A stretch of 64,000 nucleotides of DNA from Clostridia bacterium (GCA_017541305.1 JAFXZJ010000027.1:107135-171134); one strand, 5' to 3'; positions 15,446 to 24,295 are shown, numbered from the stretch's first letter. The notes: generated from the letters alone by a model not told the origin. Translations and numbers: made by a program.

Positions 15446-16831
15446 TTATGCGTTTACGAGGAACGCGTGATAGCCGCGCATGGCCTCGTAAAGGTCGGCC
15501 TTGGAGATGATCTCCCAGGGGGCGTGCATGGAGAGCACCGCCACGCCGGAATCGATCACGTTCATGCAATAGAGCGCGCAGATATAGGCGATGGTGCCGC
15601 CGCCGCCAAGATCGACGCGGCCGAGCTCGGCGGTCTGGAAGGATACGCCTGCGTCGTCCATTATCTTGCGCACCTCGGCCATGTATTCGGCATTGGCGTC
15701 GTTGGAGCCGCCCTTGCCTCGGGAGCCGGTGTACTTATTGAAGCACACGCCGCGGCCGAGGAACGCCGCGTTCTTCTTCTCAAACGCGGAGGCGAAATTG
15801 GGATCGAAGCCCGCCGAGACGTCGCAGGAGAGCATCTTGGACGCCGCAAGGCCGCGCCTGAGCTTGAGATCGCAGTAATCGCCGGTGAGGTTCATCAGCT
15901 CGGCAAACGCGTTCTCGAAATAATGGGCCTGCATGCCGGTGGCGCCGACGGAGCCGATCTCTTCCTTATCGGCAAAGAGGCAGCAAACGGTCTTTTCGGG
16001 GACGCCCTCCACGTTGAATATGGCCTCGAGCTCGGCAAACGCGCACACTCTGTCGTCATGGCCATAGCCCAGAATCATCGACCTGTCAAGGCCCATCTCA
16101 CGGGCGCGGCCCGCGGGGACTATCTCGAGCTCGGCGGAGAGGAAATCCTCCTCCTCGATGCCGTACTTATCCTTGAGTATGCCCATCACGTTGGCCTTGA
16201 CGGCTTCCTTCTCGTCGGTATCCTTGACGGGCTTGCCGCCGATGATCAGGTTCAGGTCCTCGCCGCCGATGACCTCGGAGGCCTTCTTCTGCATCTGCTC
16301 CTGAGAGAGGTGGATGAGCAGGTCGGATATGCAGAGCACGGGGTCGTTGTCGTTTTCGCCGATGACGATATTGACCTTTGTGCCGTCCTTCCTGACGACC
16401 ACGCCGTGAATGGCCAGGGGCAGTGTGACCCACTGATACTTTTTGATGCCGCCGTAATAATGGGTGTCGAGGTAAGCAAGATCGCCGTCCTCATAGAGGG
16501 GGTTCTGCTTTACGTCGATCCTGGGGCTGTCGATATGGGCGCCGATTATGTTCATGCCGTTCTCAAGGGGCTGCCTGCCGATGATGAAGAGCATGATCGT
16601 TTTGCCCATGGGCGAAGCCCAAAGCTTTGCGCCGGGAGCGAGCTTTTCGCCCGCCTTCACGGCGTCCTCAAGCGAGGTGTAGCCGTTCTTTTTGGCAAGC
16701 TCCACGGCATAATCCGCGCACTCGCGCTCGGTCTTGCCGTTGTCGAGGAACTTGCGATAGCGCAGGGAGAGGGATTCAAGCTCTTCAAGCGCCTTGGCGT
16801 CATACTTTTTCCATGCGTTTTCTCTTTCCAT
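15446..16831 (-). CDS. M18-family metalloaminopeptidase
   Basis: A 461-residue cytosolic aminopeptidase of the M18 (aminopeptidase I/ApeB-like) family, which removes N-terminal residues, often acidic ones, using two metals. Metal-ligand segments seen are GAHIDSPRID, THYYGGIKKYQW, DKEEIGS with the catalytic Glu pair, and the C-terminal VLSMHAPWE His ligand. SFQTAELGRVDLGGGGTIA is also typical. Length fits the family. The start has an AAAGGAG site, and a TTGCTA, 17 bp, TATAAT promoter lies upstream at 16873-16901. It appears monocistronic, ending at the shared terminator at 15398. Confidence 0.94.
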   Translation of the reverse strand: MERENAWKKYDAKALEELESLSLRYRKFLDNGKTERECADYAVELAKKNGYTSLEDAVKAGEKLAPGAKLWASPMGKTIMLFIIGRQPLENGMNIIGAHIDSPRIDVKQNPLYEDGDLAYLDTHYYGGIKKYQWVTLPLAIHGVVVRKDGTKVNIVIGENDNDPVLCISDLLIHLSQEQMQKKASEVIGGEDLNLIIGGKPVKDTDEKEAVKANVMGILKDKYGIEEEDFLSAELEIVPAGRAREMGLDRSMILGYGHDDRVCAFAELEAIFNVEGVPEKTVCCLFADKEEIGSVGATGMQAHYFENAFAELMNLTGDYCDLKLRRGLAASKMLSCDVSAGFDPNFASAFEKKNAAFLGRGVCFNKYTGSRGKGGSNDANAEYMAEVRKIMDDAGVSFQTAELGRVDLGGGGTIAYICALYCMNVIDSGVAVLSMHAPWEIISKADLYEAMRGYHAFLVNA

Positions 16832-16872
16832 ATTGAAACTCCTTTGGATTTGATTAACAGATCAACAAAATC

Positions 16873-16901
16873 ATTATACCATGTTCGGACGGCGTTAGCA
16901 A
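16873..16901 (-). promoter_or_regulatory. Sigma-A promoter of the M18 aminopeptidase gene
   Basis: Minus strand TTGCTA (16896-16901), 17 bp, perfect TATAAT (16873-16878), about 40 bp before the start codon. Confidence 0.7.
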
Positions 16902-16913
16902 GGCGAAAAGTCG

Positions 16914-17867
16914 TCAATAGTTGAACACGTGCAGGCCGAGTTCCTTGGAGATATGCTCCATTGCCTTGACGGCGGCTATGCTGTTGCCGTAAGGATCCAG
17001 CGCGGGGCCGTAAAAGCCGAAGCCCAGCGGACCATGCGCGGAGCACACAAGGCCGCCGCCCACGCCGCTCTTTGAGGGCACGCCCACGCGCACGCCGAAT
17101 TCGCCGGAATAATCATACATGCCGCAGGTGAACATAAGGCTCTTGATCGTGCGGACGTTATCCGCGCCGATCAGCCTTGCGCCCTCGATGGGATCGACGC
17201 CGCCGTTTGATATTATCAGTCCGAGCGCGGCGAGCGATTTGGCGTTGACTGCAAGCGAGCACATCTTGAAGTAAAGCTCGAGCGTCCTTTCGGGATCGCC
17301 CTGCAGCACGCCCTTGCTCTTTAAAAGATAAACTATCGCGCGGTTGCGGTCGCCCGTTTCGGCTTCGCTCCGATAGACCTTTTCATCAAGGGTTATGCCC
17401 CCGTCGCGGCAGAGCAGCCTTGCGTAATCGAGCAGCTCCTCAAAGCTTATATGATCCACCAGCAGGCTGACCGTCTGGATCGCGCCGGCGTTTATCATGG
17501 GATTGAAGGGCAGATTGCTTCTTGTGTCCAGCTTGAGTATCGAATTGAACGAATCGCCCGAGGGCTCCATCATGACGTGCGAAAAGGTGCCGTCAAAGCC
17601 ACGGAATTTAAGCGCGGCGGCAAGTATTATCACCTTGCTCACGGACTGCACCGAAAAGCGCGTGCCCGCGTCGCCGATGGAGCAGGTCCTTCCGTCGCCG
17701 TCTATCATGCATATGCCGAACGCGTTCGGATCGGCCTTGGCAAGCTCGGGGATATAATCCGCCACGCGCCCATAGGGTATCGCGCGCAGGCCCGCGTCAT
17801 AGGCGTCGCGCAGCACCTGCTCTATGCTCTTTATCCCGTCATGCTGTTCAGTTTTCAGTGTGTTCAT
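16914..17867 (-). CDS. glsA: Glutaminase A
   Basis: A 317-residue serine-dependent glutaminase with the beta-lactamase-like fold, converting glutamine to glutamate and ammonia. The nucleophile motif SVSK (Ser75, Lys78) lies in TRFSVQSVSKVIILAAAL. PFNPMINAGAI, CRDGGITLDEKVYRSE, the SLAVNAKSLA region and GGGLVCSAHGPLGFGFYGPALD are family signatures. The start overlaps the lipase reading frame by 20 bp and is preceded by AGGTGA, so the two genes are coupled. Glutaminases of this type often serve acid tolerance or nitrogen supply; no transporter is adjacent. Confidence 0.95.
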   Translation of the reverse strand: MNTLKTEQHDGIKSIEQVLRDAYDAGLRAIPYGRVADYIPELAKADPNAFGICMIDGDGRTCSIGDAGTRFSVQSVSKVIILAAALKFRGFDGTFSHVMMEPSGDSFNSILKLDTRSNLPFNPMINAGAIQTVSLLVDHISFEELLDYARLLCRDGGITLDEKVYRSEAETGDRNRAIVYLLKSKGVLQGDPERTLELYFKMCSLAVNAKSLAALGLIISNGGVDPIEGARLIGADNVRTIKSLMFTCGMYDYSGEFGVRVGVPSKSGVGGGLVCSAHGPLGFGFYGPALDPYGNSIAAVKAMEHISKELGLHVFNY

Positions 17868-18747
17868 AGCTCTTCACCTTATTCTTTGCCGGCACGCTCC
17901 CCGTGCGGGGAGAGTAAACGGCGGATCTTGTCGTGCGCTCTATATTTTCATACAGCGCCGGGGTATCGTAATGGATATGGTATTTCAGGGGATGCATCAG
18001 CTTGAAAAAGCTCTTTTTCATGGTAAGGCCAACGTCCACCCGGTTGATCATCATAAAGCCGCGGAACGGGGGCATATAGCTTATAAGATCGTTCACGTCG
18101 GAAAAGTTGAGACATTCGGCGCAGACGGTGTCAAGATATTCGCGCAGGCGCTCCGTGTCCCTGTGCGCGGCCTTGAAGGGGCGCACGCTGCCGAAGGTGT
18201 AAAGATAGGGCTTTATGCCGAAATTGTAGTTTAGGTCCTGAGCGCACAGGCACGCGATGCCCGCGCCCAGCGACCAGCCCAGCACCTCTGTATGCGCATG
18301 GGGGTGCTTTTCATGTATGCGCTGCCAGCGCTTCCTGACGGTGTACTTGATGGCCTTATACATGTTTCCCCAGCCGTGATGCACGCGCAGCTGCAGGGGC
18401 CGGCCCTTAAACTCGATCGCGGCATAATATTTGCTCGAAAACTCGAATACGTTCGCCACCCAATCGGATTTATCGAGTGTGCGCTGGAAATTCAGCTGTA
18501 TCACGTCCCTGTCCTCTTCATAATGGACGTCGTAATTCACCTCGTGCGCAAGGCCGATCGCACGCTGAAGGCGCGAGGAATAATACTTGAACGCGGCATA
18601 TCTGATATGGCGCGTAAGCTCGCCGGTGTGCGTGTAATCCTCGCTGGTGTTGATGAAGTATTCGCGAAACGTCAGCCTTTTGTATTCCGTATGCTCCGCC
18701 TCCTTTTCCCCGGCTGTTATTTTACCAGAGCCCGCGCCGGATTTCAA
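17848..18747 (-). CDS. Class 3 lipase-family alpha/beta hydrolase
   Basis: A protein of up to 299 residues with a lipase class 3 core. The nucleophile elbow GWSLGAG, DVNDLI for the acid, and a C-terminal His in HIHYD are compatible with a Ser-Asp-His triad. There is no signal peptide, so it is probably cytosolic or released otherwise. The open frame begins at a TTG that lies inside a likely promoter (TTGAAA, 17 bp, TAAAAT at 18719-18747), so the true start is probably further in. AAGGAGG at 18699-18705 lies 8 nt before an in-frame ACG (18690), with no in-frame ATG, GTG or TTG nearby. The start is therefore unresolved. The substrate is unknown. Confidence 0.78.
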   Translation of the reverse strand: MKSGAGSGKITAGEKEAEHTEYKRLTFREYFINTSEDYTHTGELTRHIRYAAFKYYSSRLQRAIGLAHEVNYDVHYEEDRDVIQLNFQRTLDKSDWVANVFEFSSKYYAAIEFKGRPLQLRVHHGWGNMYKAIKYTVRKRWQRIHEKHPHAHTEVLGWSLGAGIACLCAQDLNYNFGIKPYLYTFGSVRPFKAAHRDTERLREYLDTVCAECLNFSDVNDLISYMPPFRGFMMINRVDVGLTMKKSFFKLMHPLKYHIHYDTPALYENIERTTRSAVYSPRTGSVPAKNKVKSYEHTEN

Positions 18748-18824
18748 CGCCGCAGCGGGATTTTTCGCGGAAAAAACCGTTTTCGAAGCCGCTTTGGGAT
18801 ATGGTTTTTTAACGCGCCATGGTG

Positions 18825-18830
18825 TATAAT
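18825..18830 (+). promoter_or_regulatory. Candidate -10 box for the ParB-HAD gene
   Basis: A TATAAT at 18825-18830, 28 bp before the ATG, without a recognisable -35 at the right distance. Activator dependence or a false positive are both possible. Confidence 0.35.
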
Positions 18831-18858
18831 TGTTTTATTCAGGCTCAAGGAGGGGCAA

Positions 18859-19746
18859 ATGGCCGTCATCAAGACACAATTCGACGATTTTATCGCCGGC
18901 GAGATCAAAAAAAGCAAGGGCGTTTACTACCCCGTCAAGTCGGGAATGCTGAGGCGCCTGCTGATGAAAAAGGCCGGATGCTCCGAAATGCATCCCAATC
19001 CCTCCGACGAATTCTGCGATCCCGCGATCGGCCCGAGCTACCGCATAATTTCGGAGTATCAAAAGCAGTTCCTGACCGATATCCGCTTTCACCGCTTCTT
19101 CGACAACGAGCCCATCGTGATCGAAAAGGCGCATCCCGACGGCTATATCATTCTTAACGGGCATCATCGCTGGGCCGCGGCGATACGCATCCGGCAGGAA
19201 AAGGTGCCGGTAAAGCTCGTGACCCTGATGCACGAGGAGGACGTAAAAAGGATACTCGCCTCCACCGGGCGCTCAAAACGCGCCGTGCTCGACCTTGACG
19301 AGGCGGTGTTCACAGGCGATCCCGCCGAGCCCGCCGAAAAGCCCCTGCGCTTCCCCTTCGGCCGCATCTATACCGAGCGCATAAGGCTCGGCGTCCCCGC
19401 GCTCTTCCATTTTCTTACGACTCACGGCTATGACGTTTGGCTGTATTCTTCCGGATACTATTCCTTCGACTATGTACAGCGCTATTTCCGCAGATACGGC
19501 GTTAAGGTGACGGGCGTCATAAGCGCCGCCAACCGGCAGTCGAAGGCCGCGCGCGAGCAGCGAAGGAAGCTTGAGCAAAGCATCACCGAAAGCTATTCGA
19601 CCACCCTGCATATCGATCCCGGCGCGGTGCTTGAGGTGAACAATTCGACCGGGGAATATGCCGATCACGAGCTGAGCTCATCCGGCGGGCGTTGGCCGCA
19701 GGAGGCGATCGGCGTGATAGAACGCATCGGGAAGGGCGGCGCATAG
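18859..19746 (+). CDS. ParB/sulfiredoxin-fold domain fused to a HAD-like domain
   Basis: A 295-residue two-domain protein. Residues about 45-125 hold a ParB-N/Srx-type fold with PIVIEKAHPDGYIILNGHH and the following RWAAAIR, close to the ParB nuclease GxHR motif. Residues about 140-290 are HAD-like: motif I DLDEAVF, a motif II-like YSS, and a possible acidic motif at HIDPGA. The HAD part is clearly homologous to the next gene (both contain FPFxRIY-type, ERIRLG and YDVW/YEVW segments), so one arose by duplication. A strong AAGGAGGGG site precedes the ATG. ParB-fold domains can bind or hydrolyse nucleotides; the pairing suggests nucleotide or nucleic-acid end processing, which is inference. Confidence 0.7.
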   Translation: MAVIKTQFDDFIAGEIKKSKGVYYPVKSGMLRRLLMKKAGCSEMHPNPSDEFCDPAIGPSYRIISEYQKQFLTDIRFHRFFDNEPIVIEKAHPDGYIILNGHHRWAAAIRIRQEKVPVKLVTLMHEEDVKRILASTGRSKRAVLDLDEAVFTGDPAEPAEKPLRFPFGRIYTERIRLGVPALFHFLTTHGYDVWLYSSGYYSFDYVQRYFRRYGVKVTGVISAANRQSKAAREQRRKLEQSITESYSTTLHIDPGAVLEVNNSTGEYADHELSSSGGRWPQEAIGVIERIGKGGA

Positions 19747-19749
19747 GAT

Positions 19750-20226
19750 TTGAGGGTTTCATTCGATCTTGACGAGGTGCTTTTCGTATCGCCCCGAACG
19801 CACAAAACGGAGCCGCCCCTGCCCTTTCCCCTTAACAGGATCTATAAGGAAAGGCTGCGGCTGGGCGCTCCCGAGCTTGTGAACAGGCTGCAGGCGATGG
19901 GCTATGAGGTGTGGGTCTACACCTCGTCCTTCCGCACGGAAAAATACATAAGAAGGCTTTTCGGGCATTACGGCGTGCGCTTCGACGGCATAGTGAATGC
20001 CGAAAGGCACCTGCGCGAGGTGCAGCGGGGCAGCAGCACGACGCTTCCGCAAAAGCTTCCCAACCGCTACCGCATATCCCTTCATATCGACGACGAATCG
20101 ATAGTGTGCTCACTCGGCAGGGAATACGGCTACCGCGCGTATCAGCTGAACGCGGAGGACGACGGGTGGCAGGAAAAAATAATCGAGCGCGCCGAGGAGA
20201 TCAAGGCGCTCGAGGAAAAAACGTAA
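19750..20226 (+). CDS. HAD-like hydrolase, paralogue of the preceding C-terminal domain
   Basis: A 158-residue stand-alone HAD-like protein starting at TTG, 3 bp after the upstream stop. Motif I is FDLDEVLF, the motif II threonine may lie in VYTSSFRT, and HIDDES supplies a C-terminal acidic pair. Segments PFPLNRIYKERLRLG, LVNRLQAMGYEVWVY and LFGHYGVRFDGIVNAE match the previous protein's C terminus. This gene keeps the more canonical acidic motif (IDDE against IDPG), so it may be the active partner. The ribosome site is weak; translation probably depends on coupling. Confidence 0.68.
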   Translation: MRVSFDLDEVLFVSPRTHKTEPPLPFPLNRIYKERLRLGAPELVNRLQAMGYEVWVYTSSFRTEKYIRRLFGHYGVRFDGIVNAERHLREVQRGSSTTLPQKLPNRYRISLHIDDESIVCSLGREYGYRAYQLNAEDDGWQEKIIERAEEIKALEEKT

Positions 20227-20237
20227 GCGAGGTCAAT

Positions 20238-20447
20238 ATGGAAAACGGCGATATCACAGGCACAGCGCCCGTAAGCGATTACGATCGGGCCAAGATCGAT
20301 ATGCTCAAAATGAGGGATTCCTTTATGAAGCTCAACAAGGCCGATCAGGAACGCCTCATAAAGGAGGCCGTCGCAGTGTGGGCGCCCGGCGCGGATCCGT
20401 TCAAAACGAAGATCATCGTCGGCACGCTGACTAAATTTATCGGATAA
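20238..20447 (+). CDS. Small hypothetical protein, 69 residues
   Basis: A small acidic-to-basic helical protein (starts MENGDITGTAPVSDYD, contains MLKMRDSFMKLNKADQERL) 11 bp after the HAD gene behind a GCGAGG site. No domain is recognised. The pattern of charged residues suggests a helical bundle or an adaptor. Its position as third gene of the ParB-HAD unit suggests it works with those proteins, but nothing in the sequence shows how. Confidence 0.55.
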   Translation: MENGDITGTAPVSDYDRAKIDMLKMRDSFMKLNKADQERLIKEAVAVWAPGADPFKTKIIVGTLTKFIG

Positions 20448-20529
20448 AAACGTGAAGAATGCGCGGGGAGCGTCCGCGGCTCAATTCGGTTGAGCTTTTT
20501 GATTCCGCTCTTTTTATAATAAAATATAT

Positions 20530-20640
20530 GATCGAAAAAGCTTTGCCATCGGCAAAGCTTCCTCAATTATTCATTATTCATTATTCATTTTCCATGAGCC
20601 CTGCTCATGGCTTTTCAATGAGCCCTGCTCATGGCTTTTC
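20530..20640. repeat. Repeat fragment: hairpin, ATTATTCATT tract and two 24-bp tandem copies
   Basis: An AAGCTTTGCC/GGCAAAGCTT hairpin (from about 20530) is followed by repeated ATTATTCATT units. This is the left part of the repeat family seen complete at 24423 and 25015. Then come two tandem 24-bp units (20593-20616, 20617-20640), each holding an ATGAGC/GCTCAT palindrome. The second covers the last codons and stop of the TldE gene. Confidence 0.7.
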
Positions 20641-21846
20641 CACGTCCATTACAAAAGCGCTGAAATTAAAGCCCTCTATCGGATCGTCGTGGGAGGTGCC
20701 GACGTAGTCCTTGCCTAAGAGGTCGAAGAAGTCGCCGGAGATGGTAATATCGGGCAGGCGGCCGACAAGCTCGCCGTTCTCCATCAGGTAAGCCATCTGC
20801 ACGGGCGTCACAAAGTGACCTTCGGGCGTGGCGTCGCCGCCGGCCGCGACCACCACGAGCACCGCCTTGCCGGGCACGAGCTCCTTAAGGCTCTTTGCGG
20901 TCGGTTCCGCATAAAGGCCGGGCAAGTCCATATCGGGAACGCCGTCATACGTCGCTGCCGCGGTCCCGAGGTTGGGAAGCCCGTAAGCCGCCGCTGTTTT
21001 TTTCGTGGTGAGAAGGCCCTTCAGCACGCCGTTCTCAACAAGAGAAGGCCTCATATACGGAGCTACGCAGCCTTCGGCGTCGAAGAAGCAGCCATTAGGC
21101 GCGGTATGAAGGTTCATATCGGCCTTCAAAGTCAGCTTATCGGAGAACACCTTTTCGCCGAGCTTGCCGTTCAGAAGCGATGCGCCCGCGGCGTAGAGAT
21201 CGCCGACGAAATGATTGAGATAACTATACAGGAGCTGCGCAGGTTCGATCAGGATCGGGTATCTGCCGGGCTCGATATCGACGGGCTTATAGAAGGCGTC
21301 GTACTCCCTCTTGAACTCCGCGAGCAGCGCTTCCTCATCGAAGTGATCGCCGCTCCAGCCAAACCCCGTGTCAAAAAGATTGCCGCTGCCGCGGCTTTGG
21401 GCGACCAGGCTGATATTGAGTTCTCTGCCGCAGCTGACGAGATGCCTGCCGAGGGAGTTGCGGTATTCCGTATAGGTGCGGCTCATGCCGATCTTGTTTG
21501 TAAGCGCGAATCGCGGGCAGAGCTCGCCGAGGCGGTCGAGGAAACGCTGCATCGTCGGGATGAATTCGGCGACCGGGATGATCTCCTCATCATGGATCTC
21601 CTCCTGCTCGAGGGGACCTTCGAGGCAGCAAGGATACGGGATCGCGAAAGCGAGCGCTGCCTTCGCCTTTTCGGTCAGCTCCTCTTCGTTCGGTTCGCCG
21701 AGGCAGCCGGCGACGCCGATGCAGCCGTTTTCATAGACGCGGACGGTGCCGGTCGTTTTTTCGATCTCGCGGAAGCTGTCGATCTTTCCCGCCGTGACGT
21801 TGAGCGTTACGGACTGTTCTGTTTTTTTGATGAATTCTTTTTCCAT
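20629..21846 (-). CDS. TldE/PmbA-like subunit of the TldD/TldE protease
   Basis: A 405-residue protein of the TldD/PmbA family, non-catalytic (TldE-like) branch: it lacks HExxxH but keeps the beta-rich C-terminal fold (GRYPILIEPAQLL, VVVAAGGDATPEGHFVTPVQMAYLMENGELVGRL). TldE pairs with TldD to form the heterodimeric metalloprotease that trims small unfolded peptides, including RiPP precursors and CcdA in enterobacteria. The start at MEKEF follows GAGGTGAT. It lies 14 bp after tldD, downstream of an XRE regulator. Its 3' end is overlapped by a 24-bp tandem repeat, so the last residues may be variable. Confidence 0.88.
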   Translation of the reverse strand: MEKEFIKKTEQSVTLNVTAGKIDSFREIEKTTGTVRVYENGCIGVAGCLGEPNEEELTEKAKAALAFAIPYPCCLEGPLEQEEIHDEEIIPVAEFIPTMQRFLDRLGELCPRFALTNKIGMSRTYTEYRNSLGRHLVSCGRELNISLVAQSRGSGNLFDTGFGWSGDHFDEEALLAEFKREYDAFYKPVDIEPGRYPILIEPAQLLYSYLNHFVGDLYAAGASLLNGKLGEKVFSDKLTLKADMNLHTAPNGCFFDAEGCVAPYMRPSLVENGVLKGLLTTKKTAAAYGLPNLGTAAATYDGVPDMDLPGLYAEPTAKSLKELVPGKAVLVVVAAGGDATPEGHFVTPVQMAYLMENGELVGRLPDITISGDFFDLLGKDYVGTSHDDPIEGFNFSAFVMDVEKP

Positions 21847-21860
21847 TTTTATCACCTCGA

Positions 21861-23198
21861 TTATTGAACGTTCATTTCGGAGACCCTGACGTACGGGCCG
21901 CCGAAGCCTACGGGCAGAGGATACTGCTCTATCTTACCGCAGCCGCCGCCGACGAAGGAGAGAAGCTCTACGTCCCTTGTGAGTCCGTCGATAAGGCCGA
22001 GCGTTTCGAACACGTTGCCGGAAATAACGCTGATCTGCGCGGGGCGGCCGAGCTTGCCGTTCACGATCTCATAAGCAACCTTCGGCGCGATGGTAAAGGT
22101 GCTCATACCGCTGCCGTGCTTGACGGTTTTGATGAAATAACCCTTTTCGATAGGCGCGATGAGCTCATCGAAGCTCAAGTCGCCTCCCTCGATATATGTC
22201 GTCGTCATGCGGACGATCGGCTCGAATTCGCAGTCGATCGCACGGGCGTTGCCGGTCAGTTCCTCATCGAGCGCCGCGGCGGTCTGCGCGCTGTGCAGAC
22301 GACCCGCAAGCACGCCGTTTTTGATGAGGTAATTCTTGCGTGCCTTGGTGCCCTCGTCGTCATAGGGAACGAAGCCGCTGCCGGGGATGGCGCCGCTTTC
22401 CGCGATGGAAAGGATCGGCGAGCCGACTGCCTTGCCGAGCTGCCACTCCTCCTTCATCGTTTCATCGGAAATCATGAAGTCCGCTTCCGATTTATGGCCG
22501 AAGCTCTCGTGGGCGAATACGCCCGCAGCCTCCGGGGAGAGCACGACGGGGTATTTTCCGGCCTCCACGGGCACGGCATTGCGCATGCTGTCCGCCTGCT
22601 CGCGGACGGAGCCGCGAATGGTCTCCTCAAGGCCGCGGAGCTCCTCAAAGCGGGTCACGCCGTTGCTCCAGCTGCCGTGGAACTGCTTTTCTCCCTCCGC
22701 CATCGCGAACGAAAGAACGATGCCGCAGGTCTGATAATCATAAGTGATGTCGGCGCCGAGGCTGGAGAGGAAGCGGAATTCGCTGTTTCGGTCAAGGTAT
22801 TTCCCCTCGGGCAGGGTCACTGCGGGCTCTTCCGAAAGTATCGGCAGGTACGAAAGCAGCAGCTCCTGCTTTTTCGCGAGCGGGATATCCCGAACGGAGC
22901 GGTCCGCGAAAGACGAAAGCTTATCGCGGTTGACTTCGAAACGCTTTACGGTGGGATCCTCGAGGATATCGGGGTTCGCCGTCGCGGCGGCATAGAGGCC
23001 GTCCAGCGTCTTCTGCAGGTGGTCGACGTCGGTGACGGAAGCGTAATACCAGAGCTTGCCGTCGTAAACGCGCAGGAACGCCTGCTTTTCATTGCGGGTC
23101 TTCATCTCCTCGAGCACGCCCGCCTTGTACGAGATCGTAGTGCGGAAGCGATCCTCAATGCGGATGTCTGCATAGTAGCCTTCTTTGAATTGGATCAT
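21861..23198 (-). CDS. TldD-like catalytic subunit of the TldD/TldE protease
   Basis: A 445-residue TldD homologue. The zinc motif HESFGH is at residues 230-235, followed by the third-ligand region near KSEADFM. GSGFVPYDDEGT and the C-terminal FVGGGCGKIEQYPLPVGFGGPYVRVS are family signatures; the near-terminal Cys of GGCGK is normal for TldD. It should degrade or process short, extended peptides together with the adjacent TldE. AAGGAG precedes the ATG. The gene is 14 bp downstream of an XRE-TPR regulator, forming a three-gene unit that may sense and process peptides. Confidence 0.93.
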   Translation of the reverse strand: MIQFKEGYYADIRIEDRFRTTISYKAGVLEEMKTRNEKQAFLRVYDGKLWYYASVTDVDHLQKTLDGLYAAATANPDILEDPTVKRFEVNRDKLSSFADRSVRDIPLAKKQELLLSYLPILSEEPAVTLPEGKYLDRNSEFRFLSSLGADITYDYQTCGIVLSFAMAEGEKQFHGSWSNGVTRFEELRGLEETIRGSVREQADSMRNAVPVEAGKYPVVLSPEAAGVFAHESFGHKSEADFMISDETMKEEWQLGKAVGSPILSIAESGAIPGSGFVPYDDEGTKARKNYLIKNGVLAGRLHSAQTAAALDEELTGNARAIDCEFEPIVRMTTTYIEGGDLSFDELIAPIEKGYFIKTVKHGSGMSTFTIAPKVAYEIVNGKLGRPAQISVISGNVFETLGLIDGLTRDVELLSFVGGGCGKIEQYPLPVGFGGPYVRVSEMNVQ

Positions 23199-23212
23199 AA
23201 CTGTCTTCTCCT

Positions 23213-24295
23213 TTATTCTTTTTCCTGGTCTGATTGTATTATGCTTTTCCAGAGGGCGTTAAGCTCCTCGTTTTCGCCTTGCTTTACTATGTTTGCAACA
23301 ACGTCCATTGCGGATGCGCCGATATCGTCATGCACGCTCGCGCCTTCGATCCGCTCGATGAACCGGATGTCGCTTTCGTCATAGCTCGGGGATGCATCGA
23401 AGAATTCGGCAAGCTCCTTAGCTTTTTTAAGGGACTCGCGGGCGTCGTCCTCCCTGCCCTGAAGGAGCTGCACAAGGGCGATCGCAGCAAGAGCCCCGCT
23501 GTTCACCTTGTCGAAAAAGTTCGGCCTGCCATCTTTTCTGAGTCCAAACATCAGCTCGCTCCCCAAGTGCAGTATCGCCTCGGAGGAAGCGTAATCCCCA
23601 CGTGAGCCGTAATAGTTCACGTAGCCGAAGACCACGCTGATGAACTCGGCCAGGAGATTTGCCATGGCCTGCGAAAGATACGGCGCCGCGTCCTCCGGAT
23701 GCTCGCTGTCAGCCAGTATGCTGCCGAGCTTATGGTTAAAAAGGCCGCCCGCATTGTGCTTCTTATAAAGCTCGATCCCCTTTTCCGTCTCACCCAGGCT
23801 CAGATACACTTCCGCCATTTTCCCGTAAAGCGTTTGTTCACTGATCTCCGGATCCGTATTCTGCGGCAGGAGCGTAAGCGACCTTTCCGTCAGCTCCAAC
23901 GCGCGCCTGCCAAGCTTTTTGTCGTTGGTTTCAATAAAGAACACACGGAAAACGGTTGCGCATTCATTGACGATCTTGAAGGAATGCGGATATTTCTTCA
24001 AGGCCTTTTCCGCCTCATCAAGCCCTGCGCGGTCCTTGTTGCGGCGGCATTCCTGCAGGCGTTTGACGGTTGCGTCGAGGCGGTTGTCCTTCATTTCATA
24101 ACCGAACAGCACATCCAGCGACACGTCGAAAAAATCCGCCATCTGGAGTATCAGCCCGATATCCGGCACCGAAAGCTTCGATTCCCATTTGTAGACCGCG
24201 CCGGTCGTTACGCCGAGCACCTCGGCAAGCTGCTCCTGTGTAAGCGACCTTTTCTTACGGAATGAGCGGATATTCTCTGCAAGCTTTGTTTCCAT
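23213..24295 (-). CDS. XRE-family regulator with TPR-like C-terminal domain
   Basis: A 360-residue regulator. Residues 1-65 are a Cro/C1 helix-turn-helix (RSLTQEQLAEVLGVTTGAVYKWE, followed by SVPDIGLILQMADFF). The rest is helical with TPR-like repeats (for example LTLLPQNTDPEISEQTLYGK and MAEVYLSLGETEKGIELYKK). This resembles RRNPP-type regulators that bind small signal peptides. The start at METKLAENIRS has GGAGG 7 bp upstream, and the longer frame does not. Directly before tldD-tldE in the same orientation, it likely controls them and could respond to a peptide that they process. No obvious signal-peptide gene was found beside it. Confidence 0.85.
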   Translation of the reverse strand: METKLAENIRSFRKKRSLTQEQLAEVLGVTTGAVYKWESKLSVPDIGLILQMADFFDVSLDVLFGYEMKDNRLDATVKRLQECRRNKDRAGLDEAEKALKKYPHSFKIVNECATVFRVFFIETNDKKLGRRALELTERSLTLLPQNTDPEISEQTLYGKMAEVYLSLGETEKGIELYKKHNAGGLFNHKLGSILADSEHPEDAAPYLSQAMANLLAEFISVVFGYVNYYGSRGDYASSEAILHLGSELMFGLRKDGRPNFFDKVNSGALAAIALVQLLQGREDDARESLKKAKELAEFFDASPSYDESDIRFIERIEGASVHDDIGASAMDVVANIVKQGENEELNALWKSIIQSDQEKE

